Below are positions 28,890 through 37,518 of a stretch of DNA of 64,000 bases, one piece after another. The translations under genes were made by a program, and so were the position numbers. Source of the DNA: Bacillus sp. FJAT-22090. Lineage in GTDB: Bacteria > Bacillota > Bacilli > Bacillales_A > Planococcaceae. The notes beneath the pieces are model-generated. The model was not told where the DNA came from. It ran no database searches and was given only the letters and a program-made list of their open reading frames with translations. The number at the start of each line of letters is the position of its first letter. The first letter of the stretch is position 1. The stretch covers positions 682,001-746,000 of the forward strand of contig NZ_CP012601.1 in assembly GCF_001278755.1 (NCBI RefSeq). The letters are read 5' to 3'.

Positions 28890-28951
28890 TATTGTTGCCC
28901 TTATATTTTGAAAAGTGAGTATAATAGTAAGAGAAAGGATGTGAAGCATTT

Positions 28952-30523
28952 ATGATAATAGAAGAAACGGATGAAATTATTCTTTCAGAAGAAAATGGAA
29001 GGGTTTTCATCGAGATAAAAAATAATAGTTTTAATTTGAAAAAGTTTGATCAAATGACTCGTAAATATGCTCGATTAAGAATTTCAAATTTTATGGCCTT
29101 AAAAAAAGCAGTTGATAAAAAGTCACTCGAACAGATAGAAATTGGTAGTTGGATTGATAGTGTTGAACTGGAAATAAGTCCTGATAAAATGCAAGCATTG
29201 GTAACAATTTATGAATCCCAAAGTTATATTCAAGAGCATACACAAGAAATTCAAACGATAATTCATAAACTTCTAGCTGATCATCAAATTATTTATGGAC
29301 AAGTACCAATTGATTTTCAAAAAGTTATGACAGGAAAACCCTACATAGTTGCAACAGGCTTGCACCCAAAAAAAGGTGCAGATGCGCAAATAACATACTT
29401 ACAACAGGCAGAAAAGAAACCTGAAATAAAGGAAGACGGAAAAGCAGATTACTTTGATATGAACTTTTTAGTCGAAATAAAAGAAGGATCATGGCTAGGA
29501 GAAAAAATTCCACCACGTAAAGGTATAGATGGTATAAATATATTTGGACAAGAAATAGCTGCGAGTATGGGTGAAGATCTACCATTAAAATATGATCCGC
29601 AAACTGCATATGAAGTCGAAGAAATTGGGAAGACCGTTTTGCGTTCCAAAACAAATGGAGTAATTGGAGAAGTAAATGGAGCACTCACCGTTCAGAAGCA
29701 TCTAGTTATTGATGGAGATGTCGGTTTAGAAACCGGAAACTTAAAATTTGATGGTTCGATTCAGGTGAAAGGAACTGTGATGCCGGGTTATTCGATTGTC
29801 GCTTCCGGAGACATTTCTATTGAAGCAAAAGATGGGGTAAATGCCGCAGAGCTTATTAAGTCTACTGAAGGTGATGTCTTTATCAAAGGTGGTATTTTTG
29901 GAAAAGATGTCACGAAAGTAGAGGCATTTAGAAATATATTCATCAAACATGCAAATGAATGTTCTTTAGAAGCAAAGGAAAACGTTCATATTGGACTTTA
30001 TAGTTTAGGTTCCACTGTTTTCGGGAATGAAATTATTTTAGACGATAGAAAAGGCAAAATCATTGGTGGAAAAGCAATTGCTATTAATTCCATCACTACT
30101 GCATACTCAGGAAACAATTTGGAGAGAAAAACGGAACTTATTGTGCAAGGGATAGATCGAAAAATATTAACAGAAAATGCAAAGATAAAAGCAGAAGAGT
30201 TAATGAAGCTACAAAATGAGTCCACAAAATTAAATGCTACCGTTAGTCAGCTACACCAATTTAAAGATACAATGTCTAAAGAGCAAATTGCTGTCTATGA
30301 ACAGACAAAACAAAAGTACAATGTGTTGCAAGCAAATATGAAGGATTTGGATATAGAGATTCAGCGTATATTGAAGATGCTTCGTCAAACAACTGACTAT
30401 TATATTAATATTACAAAAGAAGCAAGTCCAGGTACTATTATTCAAATTAGCAATAAGTCATCGTTATTAACAAAATCAACAAAAGGTAAATTTAAGCTTG
30501 AAAATGGGGAATTAAATGTATAA
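28952..30523 (+). CDS. FapA family (DUF342) protein
   Basis: 523 residues. A mixed N-terminal region, a FapA/DUF342 beta-helix core (about 170-395) with the turn pattern NGVIGEVNGALTVQKHLVIDGDVGLETGNLKFDGS-like repeats, and a C-terminal coiled coil (about 405-480). In other bacteria FapA proteins affect polar flagellar placement; in Bacillales the role is not established. The last 8 bases overlap the GDPD gene, so both are one transcript. No flagellar genes are near; the neighbour is spo0A. Start chosen for GGATGTG 8 bases upstream. Confidence 0.82.
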   Translation: MIIEETDEIILSEENGRVFIEIKNNSFNLKKFDQMTRKYARLRISNFMALKKAVDKKSLEQIEIGSWIDSVELEISPDKMQALVTIYESQSYIQEHTQEIQTIIHKLLADHQIIYGQVPIDFQKVMTGKPYIVATGLHPKKGADAQITYLQQAEKKPEIKEDGKADYFDMNFLVEIKEGSWLGEKIPPRKGIDGINIFGQEIAASMGEDLPLKYDPQTAYEVEEIGKTVLRSKTNGVIGEVNGALTVQKHLVIDGDVGLETGNLKFDGSIQVKGTVMPGYSIVASGDISIEAKDGVNAAELIKSTEGDVFIKGGIFGKDVTKVEAFRNIFIKHANECSLEAKENVHIGLYSLGSTVFGNEIILDDRKGKIIGGKAIAINSITTAYSGNNLERKTELIVQGIDRKILTENAKIKAEELMKLQNESTKLNATVSQLHQFKDTMSKEQIAVYEQTKQKYNVLQANMKDLDIEIQRILKMLRQTTDYYINITKEASPGTIIQISNKSSLLTKSTKGKFKLENGELNV

Positions 30524-31235
30524 CATACCGGTTTATGCGCATAGAGGTGTTTCCAATAAATCAGTAGAAAATTCTTTGAATGCTTTTAAAAAAGCTGTAG
30601 ATGTTCGTGTAGATGGCATTGAGTTAGATTTGCAATTATCTGCTGACGGCGTTGCATTTGTTACGCATGATATCGATTTTTTCCGTTTAGCTGGCAATAA
30701 ACGAAGAATTACGGACATGCTTGCAGAAGAGGTTTTACAACTGAAACTAGGAAGTAGTTTTTTTCGAAAGTTTTTCGGAAGTAGAGTCTTAACCTTTGAT
30801 CAATTCCTACAATTTATCATTCCGACAGGCATGAAGCTTAATATTGAATTGAAAGAATCCTTTCTAGGAAAAAGTGAAAAGATTCGTGAAGTTGTCGAAA
30901 AGAGCATGGCAGTAAATGATGTTCATTTTTCATCTTTTGAATTTAGTATTTTAGAAACGATACACGCTATGAATTTAGATGTGCAAACTGCTTTTATTGG
31001 GAAAAAAAATTCTGATTGGGATTATGTCCTTTCTATAAAAAAGTTTAACGCAATTCATTTGAACAAAAAGTTCTATGGAACTAAGTTGATGAACACCATT
31101 TGGAATGAAGGTTATCCTATGCGGTTTTACAATATAAAAGGAAATGAAAAATACCTACAAAATCCATATGAATGTGTTATTGGTTGGATTACTGACTATC
31201 CAGAAAAAGTATTAAACATACAAAAAAGACGATGA
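30516..31235 (+). CDS. Glycerophosphodiester phosphodiesterase family protein (YqiK)
   Basis: 239-residue GDPD TIM barrel: HRGVSNKSVENSLNAFKKAV with the catalytic His-Arg, GIELDLQLSADG with metal-binding Glu and Asp, and THD with the second catalytic His. Later conserved features, LNIELKE and a late GWITDYP, are present. It hydrolyses deacylated phospholipid head-group diesters to glycerol 3-phosphate. The position downstream of spo0A matches yqiK of B. subtilis. No signal peptide, so it acts in the cytoplasm. It starts inside the end of fapA. Confidence 0.88.
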   Translation: MYNIPVYAHRGVSNKSVENSLNAFKKAVDVRVDGIELDLQLSADGVAFVTHDIDFFRLAGNKRRITDMLAEEVLQLKLGSSFFRKFFGSRVLTFDQFLQFIIPTGMKLNIELKESFLGKSEKIREVVEKSMAVNDVHFSSFEFSILETIHAMNLDVQTAFIGKKNSDWDYVLSIKKFNAIHLNKKFYGTKLMNTIWNEGYPMRFYNIKGNEKYLQNPYECVIGWITDYPEKVLNIQKRR

Positions 31236-31258
31236 TCTGTTTAATCATCGTCTTTTTT
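31224..31258 (+). terminator. Terminator between the GDPD gene and the convergent DUF2627 gene
   Basis: AAAAGACGATGAT and ATCATCGTCTTTTTT form a strong stem at the end of the GDPD gene; it can serve both strands. Confidence 0.9.
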
Positions 31259-31264
31259 GTATTG

Positions 31265-31510
31265 CTAGTCCTTCTTCTTCTCAAAGCGAGGAGCTACTTT
31301 TCCATTTTTTCGATCTCTGTTCAACAAAAAGCCTGCGAAGAAACCAAGACCTAAAACAGTAAAAACTATTCCGCAAATAAATTGAAACCATAAAGCACCA
31401 AAAGGGAGAATATGTATTCCGAAAAAGGTATCTCTCATTAATTTAATCCCAAATGCAGCTAAAATTCCAGGAATCAATAATACGATCAAAGCAGCTAAAC
31501 GAGCCAACAT
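31265..31510 (-). CDS. yqzF: DUF2627 family small membrane protein (YqzF)
   Basis: 81 residues with two membrane helices (about 3-22 and 38-62) and a basic tail ending KVAPRFEKKKD. Length and pattern fit the DUF2627 family, and B. subtilis has yqzF at the same place between yqiK and bkdR. Function unknown. The frame opens at a GTG at 31516 that overlaps the AGGAGTG site; the ATG at 31510 is the better start. Confidence 0.8.
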   Translation of the reverse strand: MLARLAALIVLLIPGILAAFGIKLMRDTFFGIHILPFGALWFQFICGIVFTVLGLGFFAGFLLNRDRKNGKVAPRFEKKKD

Positions 31511-31701
31511 TATCACTCCTGTATCTTATAAGCTTCATGCGCCGTCCAAAATTTAAAGTCGCCTTAAGACAGACGCCTTCCGCATTTCTACTTATAATTT
31601 AATATTACATGTGAGAAAATTATTGTCAACTCATGGAACTTACGTTATGATTATGAAGAAGTGCAATTACTTGCAGAGTTTAAATGGGGGTGTGCATATT
31701 T

Positions 31702-33723
31702 TTGCAAAACATATTAATCGTTGGAGCAGGTAAAGGCGGATATGCACTTTTGAAGTTATTTGAAGAGGCAGACTACCTTCAAGTGAAAGCAGTAGTTGAT
31801 ATTGACGAAAATGCTCTTGGCATGCAATATGCAAAAAAACAGCAAATTCCTACATATACCGATTGGAAGGATCTTATAAAAGGTGATATCCAAATAATTA
31901 TTGACGTCACTGGAAAAAAAGAAGTTTTTTTAGAACTTCTAGCAGATAGACCGGCAACGGCAGTTTTAATTCCAGGTGAAATTGCAAATTTAATCGTCAC
32001 ATTATTAGAAGAGAAAAATAAATTTATTCAAATTTTAGATAACAAAAATACAATACAAGAACTAATTTTTAATTCAGTTGAAGAAGGTATGATTGGTATT
32101 GATGAAAATGGCATCGTGAACTTTTTTAATAAAAGCGCCTCAAAAATGACTAATGTCTCTATAGAGGATGCCATAGGAGAGCATATTTATAATGTTATTT
32201 CTCAAAGTGAGTTACCAAGAGTATTCGATACAGGACAGACTGAGTTAAATAAAGAACTAATTCTTGAAAGCGGTACCAAAATAGTCACCTCAAGATATCC
32301 GATGATTAATGAGGAAGGACAAAAGATTGGTGCATTTGCTGTTTTTAAAGATATAACAGAAGTTGTCCAACTTGCAGAAGAAATCACCAATTTAACAGAA
32401 ATACAAACGATGCTGGAAGCAATTATCCAGTCTAGCGATGATGCTATTTCCGTAGTAGATGAGGATGGAAAAGGGATACTTATTAATCCTGCATATTCGC
32501 GGATTACTGGATTGAAGGAAGAAGAAGTAATAGGGAAACCTGCGACAGCGGATATTTCTGAAGGAGAGAGTATACATTTAAAAGTTCTCCAAACACGCAA
32601 GCCTATTCGAGGAGTTAATATAAGAGTAGGTAAGGAGAAAAAAGATGTTATTGTGAACGTTGCTCCAATTGTTGTCAATGACCGACTTAAAGGTAGTGTA
32701 GGTGTTATACACGATATGACCGAAATGAGATCTCTCATGAAAGAGCTCGATCAAGCACGTACACTCATTCGAAACTTGGAGTTTAGCTTTTCATTTGAAG
32801 ATATTGTCGGTAAATCTGAAATCATTCAATTTGCAGTCAATCAAGCAAAGCTTGCTGCAAGCGTTCCGGTAACCGTGCTTTTAAGGGGAGAAGTCGGTTC
32901 GGGTAAAGAATTGTTCGCACATGCAATTCATAGTGCCAGTAATAGAAAATTTAAGCAATTCATCCGAGTAAATTGTAGCTCTCAGGAAGAACACTTATTA
33001 GAGCGTGAATTATTTGGTTATGATGATGGTGAAGTTAGCTATCCTGGCCTTTTTGATGAAGCAAATATGGGTACCATTTTCTTAGACGAAGTCGGTGAGT
33101 TAACTATTAGAACACAAGCGAAGTTACTCCGTGTACTTAGAGAAAATGCAATTGTAAGAGTAGGTGGTACCACACCTATTCCAGTCGATGTCCGAATAAT
33201 AGCAGCGAGTTATTTTAATCTGGAGAAGTTAATGCGTGAAAGTACATTTCGAGAGGACTTTTATTTTCAGTTAAGCCGTATGCCGATCCATGTACCATCT
33301 TTAAGAGAGAGAAAACAAGACCTACCAGATATTGCGGATCATTTACTTGTGAAATTAAATAAGGAATTCGGTCGAAATATCGAAGGATTTACAAAATCCG
33401 CAATGGAAAGCTTGTTGTTATATGATTGGCCAGGAAATATACGTGAGCTTGAAAATGTTATTAGTCGAGCAATGATTTTTCTGGAAGCGCAAGATCGAAT
33501 AATAGAAGAACATCATTTACCTAAATCGATATTGTCTATTTCAGATGACGCACAGGATGAAGTACAGATAGGTACACTTGCAGAGCAAATGGATGTTATG
33601 GAGAAAAAAGTACTACTGAATGCTCTCCGAGTTTGTGGAGGAAATAAATCTCAAACTGCAAAAAAGCTGAATATTTCATTGCGTACTTTATATTACAAAT
33701 TAGAAAAATATAATCTAGATTAA
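31702..33723 (+). CDS. bkdR: BkdR-type regulator of branched-chain amino acid catabolism, GAFTGA loop absent
   Basis: 673 residues. An N-terminal Rossmann-like domain (NILIVGAGKGGYALLKLFEE), two PAS-type segments (about 120-340), an AAA+ bacterial enhancer-binding domain and a C-terminal Fis-type helix-turn-helix (NKSQTAKKLNISLRTLYYKL). Walker A is GEVGSGKE and Walker B is GTIFLDEVGEL. Where sigma-54 activators have GAFTGA, this protein reads ELFGYDDGEVSYPGLFDEA, so the sigma-54 contact loop is deleted. The ATG at 31684 lies in the ribosome-binding stretch; the TTG at 31702 with ATGGGGGTG 9 bases upstream is preferred. It stands directly before bcd-lpdV-bkd. Confidence 0.88.
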   Translation: MQNILIVGAGKGGYALLKLFEEADYLQVKAVVDIDENALGMQYAKKQQIPTYTDWKDLIKGDIQIIIDVTGKKEVFLELLADRPATAVLIPGEIANLIVTLLEEKNKFIQILDNKNTIQELIFNSVEEGMIGIDENGIVNFFNKSASKMTNVSIEDAIGEHIYNVISQSELPRVFDTGQTELNKELILESGTKIVTSRYPMINEEGQKIGAFAVFKDITEVVQLAEEITNLTEIQTMLEAIIQSSDDAISVVDEDGKGILINPAYSRITGLKEEEVIGKPATADISEGESIHLKVLQTRKPIRGVNIRVGKEKKDVIVNVAPIVVNDRLKGSVGVIHDMTEMRSLMKELDQARTLIRNLEFSFSFEDIVGKSEIIQFAVNQAKLAASVPVTVLLRGEVGSGKELFAHAIHSASNRKFKQFIRVNCSSQEEHLLERELFGYDDGEVSYPGLFDEANMGTIFLDEVGELTIRTQAKLLRVLRENAIVRVGGTTPIPVDVRIIAASYFNLEKLMRESTFREDFYFQLSRMPIHVPSLRERKQDLPDIADHLLVKLNKEFGRNIEGFTKSAMESLLLYDWPGNIRELENVISRAMIFLEAQDRIIEEHHLPKSILSISDDAQDEVQIGTLAEQMDVMEKKVLLNALRVCGGNKSQTAKKLNISLRTLYYKLEKYNLD

Positions 33724-33730
33724 TGAGGTA

Positions 33731-33814
33731 TTTTACATGGGGATGTAAAATCAAAGGAATGTCCATTGATATTTTTTCAAAGGGGTTTCAAACATAAAAT
33801 TACATGGGGATGTA
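33731..33814 (+). promoter_or_regulatory. Two TACAT-GGGG-ATGTA palindromes before bcd
   Basis: TTTTACATGGGGATGTAAAA (33731-33750) is a perfect 8+8 inverted repeat around GGGG. TACATGGGGATGTA (33801-33814) repeats its core 67 bases further on. The half-site GGGGATGTAAAA recurs before lpdV at 35050-35061. They look like operators for the bkd operon, perhaps for BkdR. A CGAAAAT-AAT-ATTTTCG palindrome follows at about 33820-33836. I found no sigma-54 -24/-12 element. Confidence 0.6.
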
Positions 33815-33876
33815 TTTTACGAAAATAATATTTTCGAAAAAATAAATAATAACTTAACTACTAGGAGGAACTACAG

Positions 33877-34971
33877 ATGGAAATTTTCAAATATATGGAG
33901 ACTTACGATTATGAGCAATTGGTATTTTGCCAAGACAAAACATCCGGATTAAAAGCGATTATCGCTATTCATGATACTACATTAGGACCTGCTCTTGGAG
34001 GTACTCGCATGTGGAACTACGCAACAGAAGAAGAAGCGATTGAAGATGCACTACGATTGGCAAAGGGAATGACTTATAAAAATGCAGCTGCGGGCTTAAA
34101 CTTAGGTGGCGGAAAAACTGTTATTATTGGAGATCCATTGAAAGATAAAAATGAAGAAATGTTCCGTGCATTTGGTCGATTCATTCAAGGTTTAAACGGA
34201 CGATATATTACTGCGGAAGATGTTGGTACAACAGTAGCAGATATGGATTTAATTCATGAAGAAACAAACTATGTGACTGGAATTTCTGAAGCGTTTGGTT
34301 CGTCAGGTAATCCTTCTCCAGTTACAGCTTATGGTGTGTATGTTGGAATGAAAGCTGCAGCAAAAGAAGCATTTGGTTCAGATTCATTAGCAGGAAAAAC
34401 AGTTGCGGTACAAGGTGTAGGAAACGTAGCATACACTTTATGTGAGTATTTACACAATGAAGGTGCTAAACTAATTATAGCGGACATCAACCAAGCTTCG
34501 GTTGATCGTGCTGTAAATGCATTTGGAGCAGTTCAAGTTGGCGTGGATGAGATATATTCACAAGAAGCAGATATTTTTGCACCATGTGCACTTGGAGCAA
34601 TTATTAACGATTCTACAATTCCACAGCTAAAAGCTAAAGTTATTGCAGGTTCTGCAAATAACCAATTAAAAGATACAAAGCACGGTGATTTGATCCACGA
34701 AATGGGAATTGCATATGCACCTGATTATGTTATCAACTCTGGTGGAGTGATCAATGTTGCAGATGAATTATATGGCTATAATCATGACCGTGCAATGAAC
34801 CGAGTTGCAGGTATTTATGATAAAATCGAACGAATTTTTGAAATTTCTAAACGTGATGGTATTCCAACTTACGTTGCGGCTGACCGTTTAGCAGAAGAGC
34901 GTATTGCACGCGTAAGCAAATCACGTAGCCAATTCTTACAAAACGGAAAACATATCATCACAGGAAGATAA
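33877..34971 (+). CDS. bcd: Leucine dehydrogenase
   Basis: 364 residues. NAD-dependent oxidative deamination of leucine, isoleucine and valine to 2-oxo acids. The substrate-binding motif [11 protein letters not shown] places the catalytic lysine at residue 80, and the nucleotide-binding motif is [23 protein letters not shown] lies 8 bases before the ATG. It is the first gene of the bkd operon here. In B. subtilis ptb precedes and buk follows it; both are missing in this window. Confidence 0.97.
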   Translation: MEIFKYMETYDYEQLVFCQDKTSGLKAIIAIHDTTLGPALGGTRMWNYATEEEAIEDALRLAKGMTYKNAAAGLNLGGGKTVIIGDPLKDKNEEMFRAFGRFIQGLNGRYITAEDVGTTVADMDLIHEETNYVTGISEAFGSSGNPSPVTAYGVYVGMKAAAKEAFGSDSLAGKTVAVQGVGNVAYTLCEYLHNEGAKLIIADINQASVDRAVNAFGAVQVGVDEIYSQEADIFAPCALGAIINDSTIPQLKAKVIAGSANNQLKDTKHGDLIHEMGIAYAPDYVINSGGVINVADELYGYNHDRAMNRVAGIYDKIERIFEISKRDGIPTYVAADRLAEERIARVSKSRSQFLQNGKHIITGR

Positions 34972-34988
34972 GTCGAACAACTAAATTC

Positions 34989-35043
34989 ATCCAATAACAG
35001 AATGGCCGTTTTTCTTAACAGTGAAGCGGCCTTCAAGATGGAT
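34989..35043 (+). other. Nested inverted repeats between bcd and lpdV
   Basis: ATCCA (34989-34993) pairs with TGGAT (35039-35043) and GGCCG (35004-35008) with CGGCC (35027-35031). This forms a two-level hairpin without a T run just before the lpdV ribosome-binding site. It could stabilise or process the operon mRNA where the ptb/buk-type genes would be expected. Confidence 0.45.
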
Positions 35044-35062
35044 TAATAAGGGGATGTAAAAG

Positions 35063-36493
35063 TTGGCAAAAGAATATGATGTAGTCATTATTGGTGGCGG
35101 TACTGGTGGTTATGTAGCCGCTATTCGTTCAGCTCAATTAGGTTTGAAAACAGCAATTGTAGAAAAAGGAAATTTAGGTGGTACTTGCTTGCACAAAGGG
35201 TGTATACCAAGTAAAGCTTTACTCCGAAGTGCTGAAGTATACGCCACAACGAAAAATCATGCTGCAGAATTTGGTGTAAATACCTCAGAAGTTACGCTTG
35301 ATTTTAATCGAGTTCAATCTAGAAAAGAATCGATTGTCAGCCAATTACATCAAGGTGTGCAAGGCTTGATGAAAAAAGGGAAAATTGATGTCTATGAGGG
35401 TACAGGAAGAATGCTAGGGCCATCTATTTTCTCACCTTCTCCAGGCGGAACTATCTCAGTGGAGATGAATAGCGGCGATGAAAATGAGATGCTTATCCCT
35501 AAAAATGTAGTAATCGCTACTGGCTCTAGACCGCGTACCCTACCAGGATTAACAATTGATGGGGAATATGTTATGAGCTCTGATGAAGCATTAGCTATGA
35601 CAGAATTGCCGAAGTCAATTTTAATAGTTGGTGGAGGAGTAATTGGAATCGAGTGGGCTTCTATGTTAAATGATTTTGGTGTAGAAGTGACGGTTATCGA
35701 ATATGCCGATCGTATTATTCCTACAGAAGATAAAGATATTTCAAAAGAAATGCAAAAACTTCTATCTAAAAAAGGGGTAACCTTTGCCACAAGTGCTAAG
35801 GTTCTTCCAGAGACACTTCAAACAGCGGATAATCAGGTGACTATTTCTGCTGAACTTAATGGAGAAACTAAAACTTTTACTGCTGAAAAAATGCTTGTAT
35901 CAGTCGGACGTCAAGCAAATGTTGAGGGCATCGGAATTGAGAATACGGATATAATTGTTGAAAATGGATTTATCCAAGTATCTGAAACTTTTCAAACGAA
36001 AGAATCTCATATTTATGCGATTGGGGATGTAATTGGTGGGCTTCAGCTGGCCCATGTTGCAAGTCATGAAGGTATTAATGCAATTGAACATATTGCCGGC
36101 AACCACACATTACCTATCGACTATAAATTAGTTTCGCGTTGTATCTATTCTAGCCCAGAGGCTTCAAGTGTTGGTATTACAGAACAACAAGCAAAAGAAC
36201 AAGGCTTTGATGTTAAAATAGGAAAATTCTCATTTAAAGCAATTGGGAAAGCACTAGTTTATGGGGAATCAGATGGTTTCGTTAAAATTGTTGCGGATAA
36301 AGAAACAAATGATATTTTAGGAGTTCATATGATTGGTCCACACGTGACGGATATGATATCTGAAGCTGGTCTTGCTATGGTTCTTGATGCAACACCATGG
36401 GAAATTGCACATACGATTCATCCACACCCAACGCTTAGCGAAGTAATTGGTGAAGCGGCATTAGCTGTTGACGGAAAAGCTATTCATATGTAA
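35063..36493 (+). CDS. lpdV: Dihydrolipoyl dehydrogenase, E3 of the branched-chain complex
   Basis: 476-residue FAD flavoprotein disulfide oxidoreductase. N-terminal GGGTGGYVAAIRSAQLG, the redox disulfide C42/C47 in GGTCLHKGCIPSK, a second nucleotide motif LIVGGGVIGIEWASML, AIGDVIGG, and the C-terminal HPHPTLSE with the catalytic His. It reoxidises the lipoyl groups of BkdB. It begins at a TTG with AAGGGG about 9 bases upstream, inside the third GGGGATGTAAAA copy. Confidence 0.96.
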   Translation: MAKEYDVVIIGGGTGGYVAAIRSAQLGLKTAIVEKGNLGGTCLHKGCIPSKALLRSAEVYATTKNHAAEFGVNTSEVTLDFNRVQSRKESIVSQLHQGVQGLMKKGKIDVYEGTGRMLGPSIFSPSPGGTISVEMNSGDENEMLIPKNVVIATGSRPRTLPGLTIDGEYVMSSDEALAMTELPKSILIVGGGVIGIEWASMLNDFGVEVTVIEYADRIIPTEDKDISKEMQKLLSKKGVTFATSAKVLPETLQTADNQVTISAELNGETKTFTAEKMLVSVGRQANVEGIGIENTDIIVENGFIQVSETFQTKESHIYAIGDVIGGLQLAHVASHEGINAIEHIAGNHTLPIDYKLVSRCIYSSPEASSVGITEQQAKEQGFDVKIGKFSFKAIGKALVYGESDGFVKIVADKETNDILGVHMIGPHVTDMISEAGLAMVLDATPWEIAHTIHPHPTLSEVIGEAALAVDGKAIHM

Positions 36494-36507
36494 AAGGAGG
36501 AGTTCTG

Positions 36508-37518
36508 ATGACAACAAATCGTCATGAAGAATTAGGTTTAACAAATGAAGATGTGCTAAAAATGTTTGAAACGATGTTAATGGCTCGTCGTATTGATGAA
36601 CGTATGTGGTTATTAAACCGAGCAGGGAAAATTCCATTCGTTATTTCCTGCCAAGGTCAAGAAGCTGCACAAGTAGGCGCTGCGTATGCGCTTGATAATA
36701 CAAAAGACTATATCGCACCATATTATCGTGATATGGGTGTAGTATTACACTTTGGTATGACACCTAGAGATTTAATGTTATCTGCTTTTGCAAAAGCAGA
36801 GGATCCAAACTCTGGTGGTCGTCAGATGCCAGGTCATTTTGGTCAAAAGAAAAATAGAATTTTAACTGGCTCATCACCAGTTACTACTCAATTACCACAT
36901 GCGGTAGGCGTAGCATTAGCTGCTAAAATTGAGAAAAAAGATTTTATTACATTCGTAACTCTTGGAGAAGGCTCTTCGAACCAAGGAGACTTTCACGAAG
37001 GCTTGAACTTTGCAGGAGTACACCAATTACCTTGTATAACTATGGTTGAGAACAACAAATATGCAATTTCTGTCCCATTTGAACGCCAAGTGGCAAGTAA
37101 AAATGTAGCAGACCGTGCTATTAGTTATGGAATGCCTGGTGTTACAGTAGATGGTAAAGATCCTATTGAAGTGTATAAAGTAGTAAAAGAAGCAGCGGAT
37201 CGTGCTCGTAATGGTGGAGGACCTAGCTTAATTGAAGCGGTAACATACCGTTTGACAGCCCATTCTTCAGATGATGATGACCGCCAATATCGTACAGCAG
37301 AAGATATAGCAGAAGGTAAAGCCCTAGACCCACTTATTACATTTGCTAAATATTTAAGAGATCTTGATATTTTATCAACGGATTTAGAAAAAGAAATAAA
37401 CGACCGTGTGATGAAAGAAGTAAATGAAGCTACTGACTATGCAGAAAATGCGCCTTATGCTGCTCCCGAAGATGCATTGAAGCATGTATATGCTGAAAAA
37501 GATGGGGGGAATGCATAA
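36508..37518 (+). CDS. bkdAA: Branched-chain 2-oxo acid dehydrogenase E1 alpha
   Basis: 336 residues. The thiamine diphosphate half-site has the phosphorylation-loop-like SSDDDDRQYR and the ThDP motif GEGSSNQGDFHEGLNFAGVHQLPCITMVENN. It decarboxylates 2-oxoisocaproate and related acids. AAAGGAGGAG lies upstream. The stop overlaps the bkdAB start by one base (TAATG), which supports equal synthesis of alpha and beta. Confidence 0.97.
   Translation: MTTNRHEELGLTNEDVLKMFETMLMARRIDERMWLLNRAGKIPFVISCQGQEAAQVGAAYALDNTKDYIAPYYRDMGVVLHFGMTPRDLMLSAFAKAEDPNSGGRQMPGHFGQKKNRILTGSSPVTTQLPHAVGVALAAKIEKKDFITFVTLGEGSSNQGDFHEGLNFAGVHQLPCITMVENNKYAISVPFERQVASKNVADRAISYGMPGVTVDGKDPIEVYKVVKEAADRARNGGGPSLIEAVTYRLTAHSSDDDDRQYRTAEDIAEGKALDPLITFAKYLRDLDILSTDLEKEINDRVMKEVNEATDYAENAPYAAPEDALKHVYAEKDGGNA

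Noticed and set aside
31540-31590. GC-rich stretch with GTCGCCTTAAGACAGACGCC before bkdR, possibly another dispersed repeat
   Set aside because: Too short, and no second copy in the window to support it.
32202-32738. 178-codon minus-strand ORF inside bkdR
   Set aside because: Antisense shadow of the PAS region, with Ser/Ile-rich composition typical of reverse-complement frames.
33815-33840. CodY-box-like ATTTTCGAAAA
   Set aside because: The two halves lack the central base of AATTTTCWGAAAATT; at best a weak match in very AT-rich sequence.
33724-33876. Sigma-54 promoter before bcd
   Set aside because: Expected from B. subtilis biology, but no TGGCAC-N5-TTGC-like pair could be found on the plus strand.
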